DNA of 64,000 bases from Shewanella phaeophyticola. GTDB lineage: Bacteria > Pseudomonadota > Gammaproteobacteria > Enterobacterales > Shewanellaceae. The notes below the pieces were generated by a model, which was not told the DNA's origin, did not search any database, and was given only the letters and a program-made list of their open reading frames with translations. How positions within the stretch are numbered: position 1 is the stretch's first letter; every line of letters starts with the position of its first letter. Location: assembly GCF_025398315.1 (NCBI RefSeq), contig NZ_JAODOQ010000001.1, positions 4,340,001-4,404,000 on the forward strand, read 5' to 3'. Below, piece after piece: positions 8,808 through 16,606 of the stretch. Position numbers and translations under genes: made by a program.

Positions 8808-9314
8808 ATGTCGCCACATCCATTTGATATTTTGCCATTAGACCCATTCAATGAGAATGGCGCTAAATTAATTTTTACCCCTTGCCCTGGCACCAAAGAG
8901 CAAGCATTGGCTGAGTCGCTTACTACGTTAAAAGCGGCTGGTACTCAAATGCTACTTACCCTGATGTTTGACGAAGAAATGGCTCGTAATAATGCCAGCG
9001 ATTTAGCCGCACAATGTGCCAAGCAAGGCATTACATGGGTGCAATTGCCTATCTTAGATGACGCCGCACCGGGCACTGAATTTGAAGCAAGCTGGATAGC
9101 CAATAAAGCGCAAATCTTAGATTTGATGCACAACCAGGGCACCATCGCCGTGCATTGCAAAGGCGGCTCAGGGCGCACAGGGCTAGTAATTGGACTTATT
9201 TTAGCCAGTTTAGGTTGGCCAAAAGACAAAGTCGTTAGTGCTGTGCAAGCACTAAGGCCAAAAGCATTAGCGCACCCAGTACAGCGCGAATATTTTGATG
9301 GGTTTACTCTTTGA
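8808..9314 (+). CDS. Dual-specificity/tyrosine phosphatase-like protein in the ars operon
   Basis: 168 residues. The signature P-loop HCKGGSGRTG (HCX5R) is present and the general acid is likely the Asp in LPILDDAAPG. ATG 8808 is chosen over the upstream TTG at 8796 because TTGGAG lies at the right distance before it. Proteins of this kind are found beside arsJ and its GAPDH; their exact part in arsenate resistance is not established. The gene lies between the arsC-arsR fusion and the GAPDH gene, in one direction, so it is co-transcribed. Confidence 0.8.
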   Translation: MSPHPFDILPLDPFNENGAKLIFTPCPGTKEQALAESLTTLKAAGTQMLLTLMFDEEMARNNASDLAAQCAKQGITWVQLPILDDAAPGTEFEASWIANKAQILDLMHNQGTIAVHCKGGSGRTGLVIGLILASLGWPKDKVVSAVQALRPKALAHPVQREYFDGFTL

Positions 9315-9411
9315 TTTTTTTAAGAGATTGCTGATAAGAGATTGTTGATTAAAGACGATTACTTAAAGGCTACTGATTAATAAGCCAAATAACACAATGT
9401 AGGACAATATT

Positions 9412-10422
9412 ATGACGATTAAAATAGGTATTAACGGTTTTGGCCGTATGGGACGTTTATCAATGCGCGCCGCGTATGATTGGGACGACGTGGAAATTGT
9501 GCACATTAACGATCCCGCTGGCGACGCCGCAACGTTAGCCCACTTAATGACCTTTGACTCTGTGCATGGTCGTTGGCATCACGAGGCGACACATCAAGGC
9601 GATGCGATTGTGATTAACGGCAAAGCCATTCCATGTACTCAAAACAAAGCCACTCAAGATACTGATTGGTCAAAGTGCGATGTGGTGATTGAAGCGTCGG
9701 GTAAAATTAAAACCAAAGCGTTACTGCAAGCTTATTTAGATCAAGGCGTTAAACGCGTAGTGGTCACCGCACCGGTTAAAGAAGATGGCGTGCTCAATAT
9801 TGTAATGGGCGTGAACGATGATCTCTATGATAAAGCGATCCACCCGATAGTCACGGCGGCGTCTTGTACCACTAACTGTTTAGCGCCAGTGGTAAAAGTA
9901 ATCCACGAAAAAATCGGCATTAAACATGGTTCGATGACCACAATCCACGACATCACTAACACTCAAACCATTTTAGATGCACCGCACAAAGACTTACGCC
10001 GTGCACGTGCCTGTGGCATTAGCTTAATCCCCACCACAACGGGTTCAGCTACCGCCATTACCCATATTTTCCCTGAGCTTAAGGGCAAGCTTAATGGCCA
10101 TGCGATACGTGTACCGTTAGCCAATGCTTCAATTACCGACTGCGTATTTGAAGTGGCGCGCGGCACCACAGTAGAAGAAGTGAATCAGCTGCTTAAACAA
10201 GCCGCAGATACTGAGCTAAAAGGCATTATGGGCTATGAAGAACGCCCGCTTGTATCAGTGGATTATAAAACAGATCCGCGCTCAAGCATTATTGATGCTT
10301 TGTCGACCATGGTGGTTAACGACACCCAAGTGAAGCTATACGTGTGGTACGACAATGAGTGGGGATACGCTAACCGCACCGCTGAGCTTGCCCGCAAAGT
10401 CGGCCTAGCAGATAAGGAATAA
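9412..10422 (+). CDS. ArsJ-associated glyceraldehyde-3-phosphate dehydrogenase
   Basis: 336 residues with the Rossmann start KIGINGFGRMGRLSMRAA and the catalytic Cys in SCTTNCLAP (near residue 154), with the partner His downstream. The variant N-terminus (WDDVEIVHINDPAGDAATLAHLMTFDSVHGRW) is typical of GAPDHs found next to arsJ and not of the glycolytic enzyme. In that pathway it uses arsenate in place of phosphate to make 1-arseno-3-phosphoglycerate, which ArsJ exports. Six bases separate its stop from the arsJ ATG. Function is by established family knowledge plus context. Confidence 0.92.
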   Translation: MTIKIGINGFGRMGRLSMRAAYDWDDVEIVHINDPAGDAATLAHLMTFDSVHGRWHHEATHQGDAIVINGKAIPCTQNKATQDTDWSKCDVVIEASGKIKTKALLQAYLDQGVKRVVVTAPVKEDGVLNIVMGVNDDLYDKAIHPIVTAASCTTNCLAPVVKVIHEKIGIKHGSMTTIHDITNTQTILDAPHKDLRRARACGISLIPTTTGSATAITHIFPELKGKLNGHAIRVPLANASITDCVFEVARGTTVEEVNQLLKQAADTELKGIMGYEERPLVSVDYKTDPRSSIIDALSTMVVNDTQVKLYVWYDNEWGYANRTAELARKVGLADKE

Positions 10423-10428
10423 CCCAGC

Positions 10429-11640
10429 ATGGGGCTGTTATCACTGAGCGCATTGCCGCCACAAATTAAACAATACCTGATCATTACCGGTAATTATTGG
10501 GCGTTTACCTTAACCGACGGCGCATTGCGGATGCTGGTGGTGTTGTACTTTCATCAGCTTGGTTACAGCCCGCTTAACATTGCCATGTTGTTTTTGTTTT
10601 ATGAAATCTTTGGTGTGGTGACCAACCTCGTTGGCGGCTGGTTAGGTGCAAGGCTAGGGTTAAATAACACCATGAACATTGGTTTAGGGCTGCAAATTGT
10701 CGCCCTTGCCATGTTAACCGTGCCAGCCGACATGCTCACTGTTGTGTATGTGATGGCGGCGCAGGCCTTGTCTGGTATCGCCAAAGATCTCAATAAAATG
10801 AGTGCCAAAAGCGCGATTAAAATGCTGGTGCCAAGTGATGCTCAGGGTAAGTTGTATCAGTGGGTCGCGATTCTTACGGGGTCAAAAAATGCCTTAAAAG
10901 GGCTTGGCTTCTTTTTAGGCGGCTTATTACTGACACTAGTTGAGTTTCGCGGCGCGGTGATACTCATGGCGGCTATGTTAGCGGTTGTGTGGGTGATGAG
11001 TTTATTCAGCTTAAAAGCCGATTTAGGCAAAGCCAAAAACAAGCCTAAATTTACTGATATGTTTTCAAAAAGCCCGGCGATTAATATGTTGTCGGCGGCG
11101 CGGATGTTTTTGTTTGGTGCCCGCGACGTGTGGTTTGTGGTGGCACTGCCGGTATTTTTAGCGGTTACATTTCAATGGGACCATTGGTGGGTTGGCGGCT
11201 TTATGGCTAGCTGGGTCATTGGTTACGGTATTGTGCAATCTTTTGCACCGTATTTTACCGGTAAAAAACAAGGCAAAGTCCCTAGCGGGCAAGCCGCCTT
11301 TATGTGGGCAGGGTATTTATTAGTTATCCCAGCCGCCATTGCATTAGCACTGCATTTTGACTTTTATATCCAGCAGTCATTAATCGCCGGTTTATTGTTG
11401 TTTGGTGCAGTGTTTGCGATTAACTCATCGCTACACAGTTACCTTATTGTCAGTTATGCCGGTCATGATGGTGTGTCACTTGATGTCGGCTTTTACTACA
11501 TGGCCAATGCCATGGGGCGCTTAATTGGTACTGTGCTTTCGGGTTGGGTATATCAGCAATATGGCCTTGAGGCATGTTTATGGATCTCAAGTGCATTTGT
11601 GACGTTAGCGGCGGTGATATCCGTTAAATTACCAAGATAA
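10429..11640 (+). CDS. arsJ: Organoarsenical (1-arseno-3-phosphoglycerate) exporter ArsJ, MFS family
   Basis: 403 residues with about twelve membrane segments and the ArsJ N-terminus (QYLIITGNYWAFTLTDGALRMLVVLYFHQLGYSP), and the conserved AKDLNKMSAKSAIK loop. The start has AAGGAAT before it and follows the GAPDH stop by six bases. It sits in the inner membrane and expels the unstable arseno-sugar-acid made by its GAPDH partner. It is the last gene of the operon, which ends in a hairpin. Confidence 0.93.
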   Translation: MGLLSLSALPPQIKQYLIITGNYWAFTLTDGALRMLVVLYFHQLGYSPLNIAMLFLFYEIFGVVTNLVGGWLGARLGLNNTMNIGLGLQIVALAMLTVPADMLTVVYVMAAQALSGIAKDLNKMSAKSAIKMLVPSDAQGKLYQWVAILTGSKNALKGLGFFLGGLLLTLVEFRGAVILMAAMLAVVWVMSLFSLKADLGKAKNKPKFTDMFSKSPAINMLSAARMFLFGARDVWFVVALPVFLAVTFQWDHWWVGGFMASWVIGYGIVQSFAPYFTGKKQGKVPSGQAAFMWAGYLLVIPAAIALALHFDFYIQQSLIAGLLLFGAVFAINSSLHSYLIVSYAGHDGVSLDVGFYYMANAMGRLIGTVLSGWVYQQYGLEACLWISSAFVTLAAVISVKLPR

Positions 11641-11676
11641 ACATGCGCTAAATCATAAATCAACGTCATAAAAAAA

Positions 11677-11707
11677 TAGGGTTGCCATTGTTGGCAGCCC
11701 TTTTTTA
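11677..11707 (+). terminator. Terminator of the ars operon
   Basis: AGGGTTGCCA pairs with TGGCAGCCCT (G-U pair inside) with a short loop and a T6 run. Confidence 0.85.
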
Positions 11708-11971
11708 TATCTGTTTATTGCTTATTAGCTTGAGCATGAAACTCTTACCGAGTTGTCGGTAAAAATTTCCCACTTAGTGGTACGCCGCAGATTGTACTTA
11801 TTACATGCACAACGATTAAGTCGTTATTAATTAATGTCTTATGGTTTGTTTTCGAAGTTGGCACGATGCTGGCTTTAGTAAATATACCAACAAAGAGAAA
11901 TATACCATGTACGAATATCGTCTATTTATATTCAGTACATTAAAGACAAACCGTACACCAAGGAGGTTTAT

Positions 11972-12145
11972 ATGTTGGGCTGGACATTAATGTTTTTAGT
12001 GATAGCCGTTATTGCAGGTTTATTAGGTTTTAGCGGTATTGCGGGTGCAGCAGCGGGGATCGCTAAAGTTATTTTCTTTATTTTTGTGGTGTTGTTGCTG
12101 ATTTCACTCGTATCGAATGCACTGCGTGGTAAGTCGCCTCGATAA
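11972..12145 (+). CDS. DUF1328 small membrane protein (YtjA family)
   Basis: A 57-residue protein, MLGWTLMFLVIAVIAGLLGF...ISLVSNALRGKSPR, with two membrane segments and the Gly/Ala-rich hinge (GFSGIAGAAAGIAKV) that defines DUF1328. A perfect ribosome site (AAGGAGG) lies before the ATG. The cellular role of the family is unknown; members are often linked to stress or stationary phase. Confidence 0.88.
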   Translation: MLGWTLMFLVIAVIAGLLGFSGIAGAAAGIAKVIFFIFVVLLLISLVSNALRGKSPR

Positions 12146-12207
12146 CCTACATAGCCAACCTAATTAATAACACGGTCAAAATATTTACCATCATCAGGAG
12201 ATGAATT

Positions 12208-12402
12208 ATGAAATTATTAAAATTAATCACAATGGCAAGTTTAATGGTACTACTTACAGCGGGCTTATCAGCATGTTCAGATAATAAAGCCGAAAATGCA
12301 GGTGAGAAGGTCGATGAGATGATGCAAGATGCGGGTAATGCGGTTGAAGATGCTTGTGAAGATGTAAAAGAAGGCATGAAAGCCGAAGATCCTGACTGTT
12401 AA
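12208..12402 (+). CDS. Small predicted lipoprotein
   Basis: 64 residues: a signal peptide with lipobox LSAC (Cys23), then a short acidic helix with repeated Asp/Glu-Ala/Val motifs (VDEMMQDAGNAVEDACEDVKEGM). CAGGAG precedes the ATG. It follows the DUF1328 gene by 62 bp and precedes a strong terminator, so both may form a small envelope-stress unit. Function unknown. Confidence 0.75.
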   Translation: MKLLKLITMASLMVLLTAGLSACSDNKAENAGEKVDEMMQDAGNAVEDACEDVKEGMKAEDPDC

Positions 12403-12409
12403 TAATATC

Positions 12410-12446
12410 ACGGCACTCATGCATTAGGCATGAGTGCCGCTTTTAT
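12410..12446 (+). terminator. Strong rho-independent terminator
   Basis: CGGCACTCATGC and GGCATGAGTGCCG pair over about twelve bases with an ATTA-type loop, followed by a T-rich tract. Confidence 0.85.
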
Positions 12447-12470
12447 TATTTTACTTCAGGAGGACAGATT

Positions 12471-14114
12471 ATGCCGACCCAAATCCACATTAAATATTAT
12501 TACACCCTTGGTACTTTTATCGCATTGTGCCTATGCATCGCATTGCCTTATGTAGTGCTGCAAGTGGTGTTTGGCTGGGTGGCATTGTCATTAGCTTTAG
12601 TCAGTTCTGCCTATTGGTTTAATAGCGCAGGGATTTTTCGTAAAAGCCAAGACGGCAGCATTCCTTGGTATATCAGCTGGAGTTTTGTGCCTTTTTTAAT
12701 GGGCAGTCAGGCGTACAACTCATGGGCTCGAAAGCACGACAAAGTGCCTGCTATCCAACAAATAGACAAGCAACTGTATTTAGCGTGTCGCTTGTTTCCA
12801 AGCGATGTTGAGCAACTAAAACGTGAAAAAATAGGTGCTATCTTAGATGTTACCGCTGAGTTTGATGCACTTGAATGGACCTTAGTCGATGAGAATATCG
12901 AGTATTTAAATATTCCGGTGTTAGACCATAACGTGCCAACGATTGCCCAAGTAAATCAAGCAGTAAACTGGTTACATAATCAGGTGCGTAAAGGCAACAA
13001 TGTGGTAGTGCATTGTGCCTTAGGTCGAGGCCGCTCAGTGCTTATGTTGGCCGCGTATTTAGTGTGCCGCGATAAAAACCGTCAGTTTAGCGATGTGCTT
13101 AAAAGTATCAACGATATTCGCCAAACTGCTAGGTTAAATAAATGGCAGTTAGCTGGCGTTGAAAAAATGCATCAACAACAGCAAATTAATATCCATAAGC
13201 AAGCCTGGTTAATTGTTAATCCGGTATCGGGCGGTGGTAAGTGGCACAACGAAGCTGATCATATTAAACAAACCCTATCGCGTTATTTTCAGCTTAAGGT
13301 GTTGTACACCGCCAAAGATAAATCGGCAGTGCAATTGGCCGAACAAGCTAAAGCGCAAGGTGCCGATATCATCATTGCTTGCGGCGGCGACGGCACAGTT
13401 AACGAGGTCGCCTCGGTGTTAGTCGACAGCGATATTTATTTAGGCATTATCCCTATGGGCACCACCAATGCATTAAGCCACACCTTATTTGGGGTTAACA
13501 GTAAATTGATACCCGTGTCGCAGGCGTTAGATATTTTAATTCAAGGACATCATCAACGCATTGATACCGCAGTGTGTAACGACAGCATTATGTTGTTGCT
13601 GGTGGGCTTAGGGTTTGAGCATAAAATGATCCAAAAAGCCGACCGCGAAACCAAAAATGACATGAGTCAGTTAGCGTATTTAACGGGGTTGTGGGAAGCC
13701 ATTGATGAAAATCAGTCGTTATCAATCCGCATGCAATTTGATGATGGTGAAACCCACACTGTCGATACCACCAGTTTAGTGGTTGCCAATGCCGCGCCAT
13801 TTACCAGTGTGTTAGCCCAAGGTAATGGTGAACCGATAATTAATGATGGTTTGTTAGACATCACCTGGATTGAGGCGAGTGACACTTCTCCGCAGCAATT
13901 ACTTAGCATGACCGAGTTATTGTTTGCAGGCTTAACGGATCGTCGTGATCAACAAGCTGAGAATAGTGCGATTCATCATCAGCAGGCCAAAAAAGTCTAT
14001 TTAACAACGGATGCTCAGTGTCAGTACGTGATTGATGGTGAGCTGTTTGAAGCTGAAGATATGCGTATTGAGGTGAAACCCAAGTCGTTGTCTGTGATGA
14101 TTCCACAGAGGTAA
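12471..14114 (+). CDS. Membrane-anchored dual-specificity phosphatase - diacylglycerol-kinase-like fusion
   Basis: 547 residues in three parts. Residues 1-70 hold two membrane segments (GTFIALCLCIALPYVVLQVVF; VALSLALVSSAYWF). Residues ~95-225 are a dual-specificity phosphatase with HCALGRGRS (HCX5R). Residues ~240-545 are a lipid/sphingosine kinase-like catalytic domain: WLIVNPVSGGG, the nucleotide motif CGGDGTVNEVA, and PMGTTNALSH. The protein could both dephosphorylate and phosphorylate membrane lipids or their headgroups. SD AGGAGG lies before the ATG. It stands alone after a terminator; a dispersed repeat begins 6 bp after its stop. Domains are seen directly; substrates are unknown. Confidence 0.85.
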   Translation: MPTQIHIKYYYTLGTFIALCLCIALPYVVLQVVFGWVALSLALVSSAYWFNSAGIFRKSQDGSIPWYISWSFVPFLMGSQAYNSWARKHDKVPAIQQIDKQLYLACRLFPSDVEQLKREKIGAILDVTAEFDALEWTLVDENIEYLNIPVLDHNVPTIAQVNQAVNWLHNQVRKGNNVVVHCALGRGRSVLMLAAYLVCRDKNRQFSDVLKSINDIRQTARLNKWQLAGVEKMHQQQQINIHKQAWLIVNPVSGGGKWHNEADHIKQTLSRYFQLKVLYTAKDKSAVQLAEQAKAQGADIIIACGGDGTVNEVASVLVDSDIYLGIIPMGTTNALSHTLFGVNSKLIPVSQALDILIQGHHQRIDTAVCNDSIMLLLVGLGFEHKMIQKADRETKNDMSQLAYLTGLWEAIDENQSLSIRMQFDDGETHTVDTTSLVVANAAPFTSVLAQGNGEPIINDGLLDITWIEASDTSPQQLLSMTELLFAGLTDRRDQQAENSAIHHQQAKKVYLTTDAQCQYVIDGELFEAEDMRIEVKPKSLSVMIPQR

Positions 14115-14119
14115 TTTTC

Positions 14120-14508
14120 ATTTTATGGCCTACGGCCACACCAATGTTCAAACTCCGTTTGAATCAAGATCGCAAGGTTCCACCCTGCACGAGCTAAAAG
14201 GGGATCAACAGTAATCCCCTCTTGGATCACCCCTGCCGTTCCGGCAACATTTTCGCTTTTTAACCAAACAACAGCAGCGAAAAAATTGCGACGGAAAATT
14301 ATCCAGCTTTGAGCCGCGTTTTTAGCCTGTTTCAGCCTTATTCGAAAATGCTAACGCTTCAGATGGGAGTCTGATGTGAAGGATTCACGAATGTCGTGGT
14401 GGCATGGATGCCAAGGAACGACCCTTCCCCTCTAAAGCTAGCTGGCCGTCCATGGCCAACTCACGTCATTTTCTTCAACGGCCTCAAGTTCAGAGTTGAA
14501 TTTGGGCG
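14120..14508 (+). repeat. Dispersed ~400 bp repeat, copy A
   Basis: Shares, in the same order, several blocks with copies at 16101-16549 (inverted) and 43727-43990: a start like TTTTATGGCCTACGGCCAC, a central ATCCAGCTTTGA block, AATGCTAACGCTTCAGATGG, and (with copy B) an end block CAACGGCCTCAAGTTCAGAG. No credible gene lies in it. It follows the phosphatase-kinase stop by 6 bp. I do not recognise the family; it may be a non-autonomous mobile element. The whole 14115-14668 gap contains nothing else I can name. Confidence 0.65.
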
Positions 14509-14668
14509 TTTGAAAGCTAAGACCAACTCGTTTTTGGACAGATATCAGTTAGTGCAAAGGGTCTAAAGGTAAGTAGTGGAATTAGTAAATGTATGGCGAT
14601 AACATAAAGTTTATACTGAGCCCCACATATCATGACCTACTTCCGTGGCTTGGTACATAACATCCTAG

Positions 14669-15844
14669 TTATTGCTCTTTTCTTTCTGAAACAGGCAGGT
14701 CAAATAACACTCGGCAAGGCTCAAATCGGTCACTCTGTACCAGTTTTTCGATATCTGCATTGAGTCGCTTACTGGCCTCAAATTCGCCGAGTGTTTCCAT
14801 GTTACTTAACCAACCTTTGGCTAGCTTTTCATTGGTAAGCAAGAATAGTTGTGTATAAGGGGGGCTGCGATGAACAGAATCCTGCATCATCTCTTCGCTC
14901 TGTTGTTGCAGTTCAAGCGCGGCTTTTACGTTATTTTCATCATCATGAACACCTTTTTGTATTCCAAAGCCGAACATCTGATTCATAAGGGTGCTAGGCC
15001 TTGTTATCAAGTTCCGCCCAAGTGTAAGGCAGGCGTTGGACTTTTTATAGTCATTCATCTCATTCTTGCACCACGTAGCTATTGGCGAGTATGGAGAAGT
15101 ATTCGCAGCTTCAATACCAATGGCGCTGACTAAATTGGTGCCAAATTGACCGAATTGATTGTTCTCTGCTACTTGCATAAAAAGCTTGATACGTTTTGCA
15201 TAATTGTTAGTAAAATAAGCACTTTCATCTAATTTGTTAATAGCGTCATATACTCGAACATCATCATTTCTAGCAGCGAAATAGGCCGTTGCAGCTAACC
15301 AAAAAGAACCATCATTTCTAATGGTCAGAGCCGCGCGATCAATCAACTCGGCACTACATATTTGATTCTCTATATCACTTGCGCATTCAGTTACAAGCGC
15401 TATCAGAGGTAATGGTGCATCAGGATTGCTCAGGCTAAATTGATTCAAGGTTTCTAACTTGGAACCATCTGTTGGGTTTGAAAATAATGCGTAAACAAGT
15501 TGCTCTTCAGTCAGACTAGATTCTACTAACCCGTCTACCATTGGTTTAGGATGATCCTCTTGACTACCATTCAATACATCAGCATCGATACCGCACTCCG
15601 CCAGTAAACCTTTAACTTCCGATTCTGATAGCTGCTTATATTCAGTTCTCTTTTTGGCTGCGTCTTTGGTTTCCTTTATGGCATGCTTTGTTAAACTTTT
15701 TCTAGGTTGTTCGGCATGATGTTGGGTAGTAATTTCGGTTATATTAACCTTGTTCTCTACTGGATGAGATTGATGCTCAAAATGGTTGAACAGCATAAAT
15801 GCTCCAGTGAGTATGATGACTATTACTGGTATTAAAGTTTTCAT
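14669..15844 (-). CDS. Uncharacterised membrane-anchored protein
   Basis: 391 residues, not recognised. Residues 1-20 are a single membrane anchor or uncleaved signal (IPVIVIILTGAFMLFNHF), followed by a Lys/His/Thr-rich linker, then a mostly helical periplasmic domain with paired cysteines (LLAECGID, LVTECASDIENQICSAEL, TWCKNEMNDYKKSNACL, EPCRVLF) that could form disulfides. The spacing of short helices recalls TPR/Sel1-like scaffolds, but no clear repeat can be drawn. It is alone between two inverted copies of the dispersed repeat, which suggests a late arrival. Confidence 0.6.
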   Translation of the reverse strand: MKTLIPVIVIILTGAFMLFNHFEHQSHPVENKVNITEITTQHHAEQPRKSLTKHAIKETKDAAKKRTEYKQLSESEVKGLLAECGIDADVLNGSQEDHPKPMVDGLVESSLTEEQLVYALFSNPTDGSKLETLNQFSLSNPDAPLPLIALVTECASDIENQICSAELIDRAALTIRNDGSFWLAATAYFAARNDDVRVYDAINKLDESAYFTNNYAKRIKLFMQVAENNQFGQFGTNLVSAIGIEAANTSPYSPIATWCKNEMNDYKKSNACLTLGRNLITRPSTLMNQMFGFGIQKGVHDDENNVKAALELQQQSEEMMQDSVHRSPPYTQLFLLTNEKLAKGWLSNMETLGEFEASKRLNADIEKLVQSDRFEPCRVLFDLPVSERKEQ

Positions 15845-16100
15845 TTTCGCAGCGAAGCTCCATTCGACTAAAAAAAGGATTTAAATAAGATACCTCAGCT
15901 TTAAAATCAAAGGAGGCAGAGACATTCATTTCGAGTACTTCCAATTTGCTTCATTACAAAAACTTGGTCAAGCCAGAGAAGCTTGAAACTCGTTTTGGCA
16001 ATTTAGTGGGGTCAGGATAAACTTTTATAAAAAGTAATTTGAAACACTGGCTTTCTAAAACTTTTCTGTCCAGAAATGCGTTACGTATATTGCTTGCAAC

Positions 16101-16549
16101 AGCCAAAATTCAACTCTGAATTTGAGGCCGTTGAAGACTCTTTATAAAAGAATACTTGAGCTAGCCATGGCCTTTCTAGCACATCTGACCGATAAGGATA
16201 TTGGAAATGTCATTATGATGTCGGGAACATCATTGACCATGTGCTTCAAGGTATTTAGGCATCCTGCCTATCAGAGCGAACTAGCTTTGGAGGGGAAGCT
16301 CCATCTGAAGCGTTAGCATTTTCATTCTTTACCATAAAGAGTTGGCCGAAGAACACTCAGACGAAGTTAAAAGCTGGATTCAACCACGTCGCGAAATTTC
16401 GCAGCTATCGTTTGGTAACAAGAATGATAATTTTGATGTGGCGGCTAGGCCAATTCTTTAATAAAGAGTAAAGAGGGAACAGCCGTTGGTTTCCTCTTGG
16501 TCTGGTGTGGGCGAAGCGCCACGACGTTAGTGGCCGCAGGCCATAAAAA
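16101..16549 (-). repeat. Dispersed ~400 bp repeat, copy B (inverted)
   Basis: Read on the minus strand it carries the same ordered blocks as copies A and C: ATGGCCTGCGGCCACTAACG, AACCAACGGCTGTTCCCTC, TTTCGCGACGTGG, AATGCTAACGCTTCAGATGG, then CAACGGCCTCAAATTCAGAG. It lies in the 15845-16606 gap, opposite in direction to copy A, so the two flank the unknown gene at 14669-15844 as a long imperfect inverted repeat. A short open frame inside it is repeat sequence, not a gene. Confidence 0.7.
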
Positions 16550-16562
16550 TCGAAGAAAGACA

Positions 16563-16601
16563 AACTGGATCCCGGCTCAAAAGCACTGCCGGGATGACGG
16601 G
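16563..16601. repeat. REP-like hairpin
   Basis: CTGGATCCCGGCTC...GCACTGCCGGGATGACGG folds on CCCGGC/GCCGGG. It lies just after the stop of the sigma-54 regulator, and resembles short palindromic units scattered in many gammaproteobacteria. It may act as a terminator or mRNA 3' stabiliser. Confidence 0.45.
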
Positions 16602-16606
16602 TTTAA

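Noticed and set aside
9412..10422. Ordinary glycolytic GAPDH
   Set aside because: Its N-terminus and position directly before arsJ point to the arsenate-linked type.
16122..16316. 64-codon open frame in the 15.8-16.6 kb gap
   Set aside because: It lies within repeat copy B and the matching region of copy A does not keep the frame.
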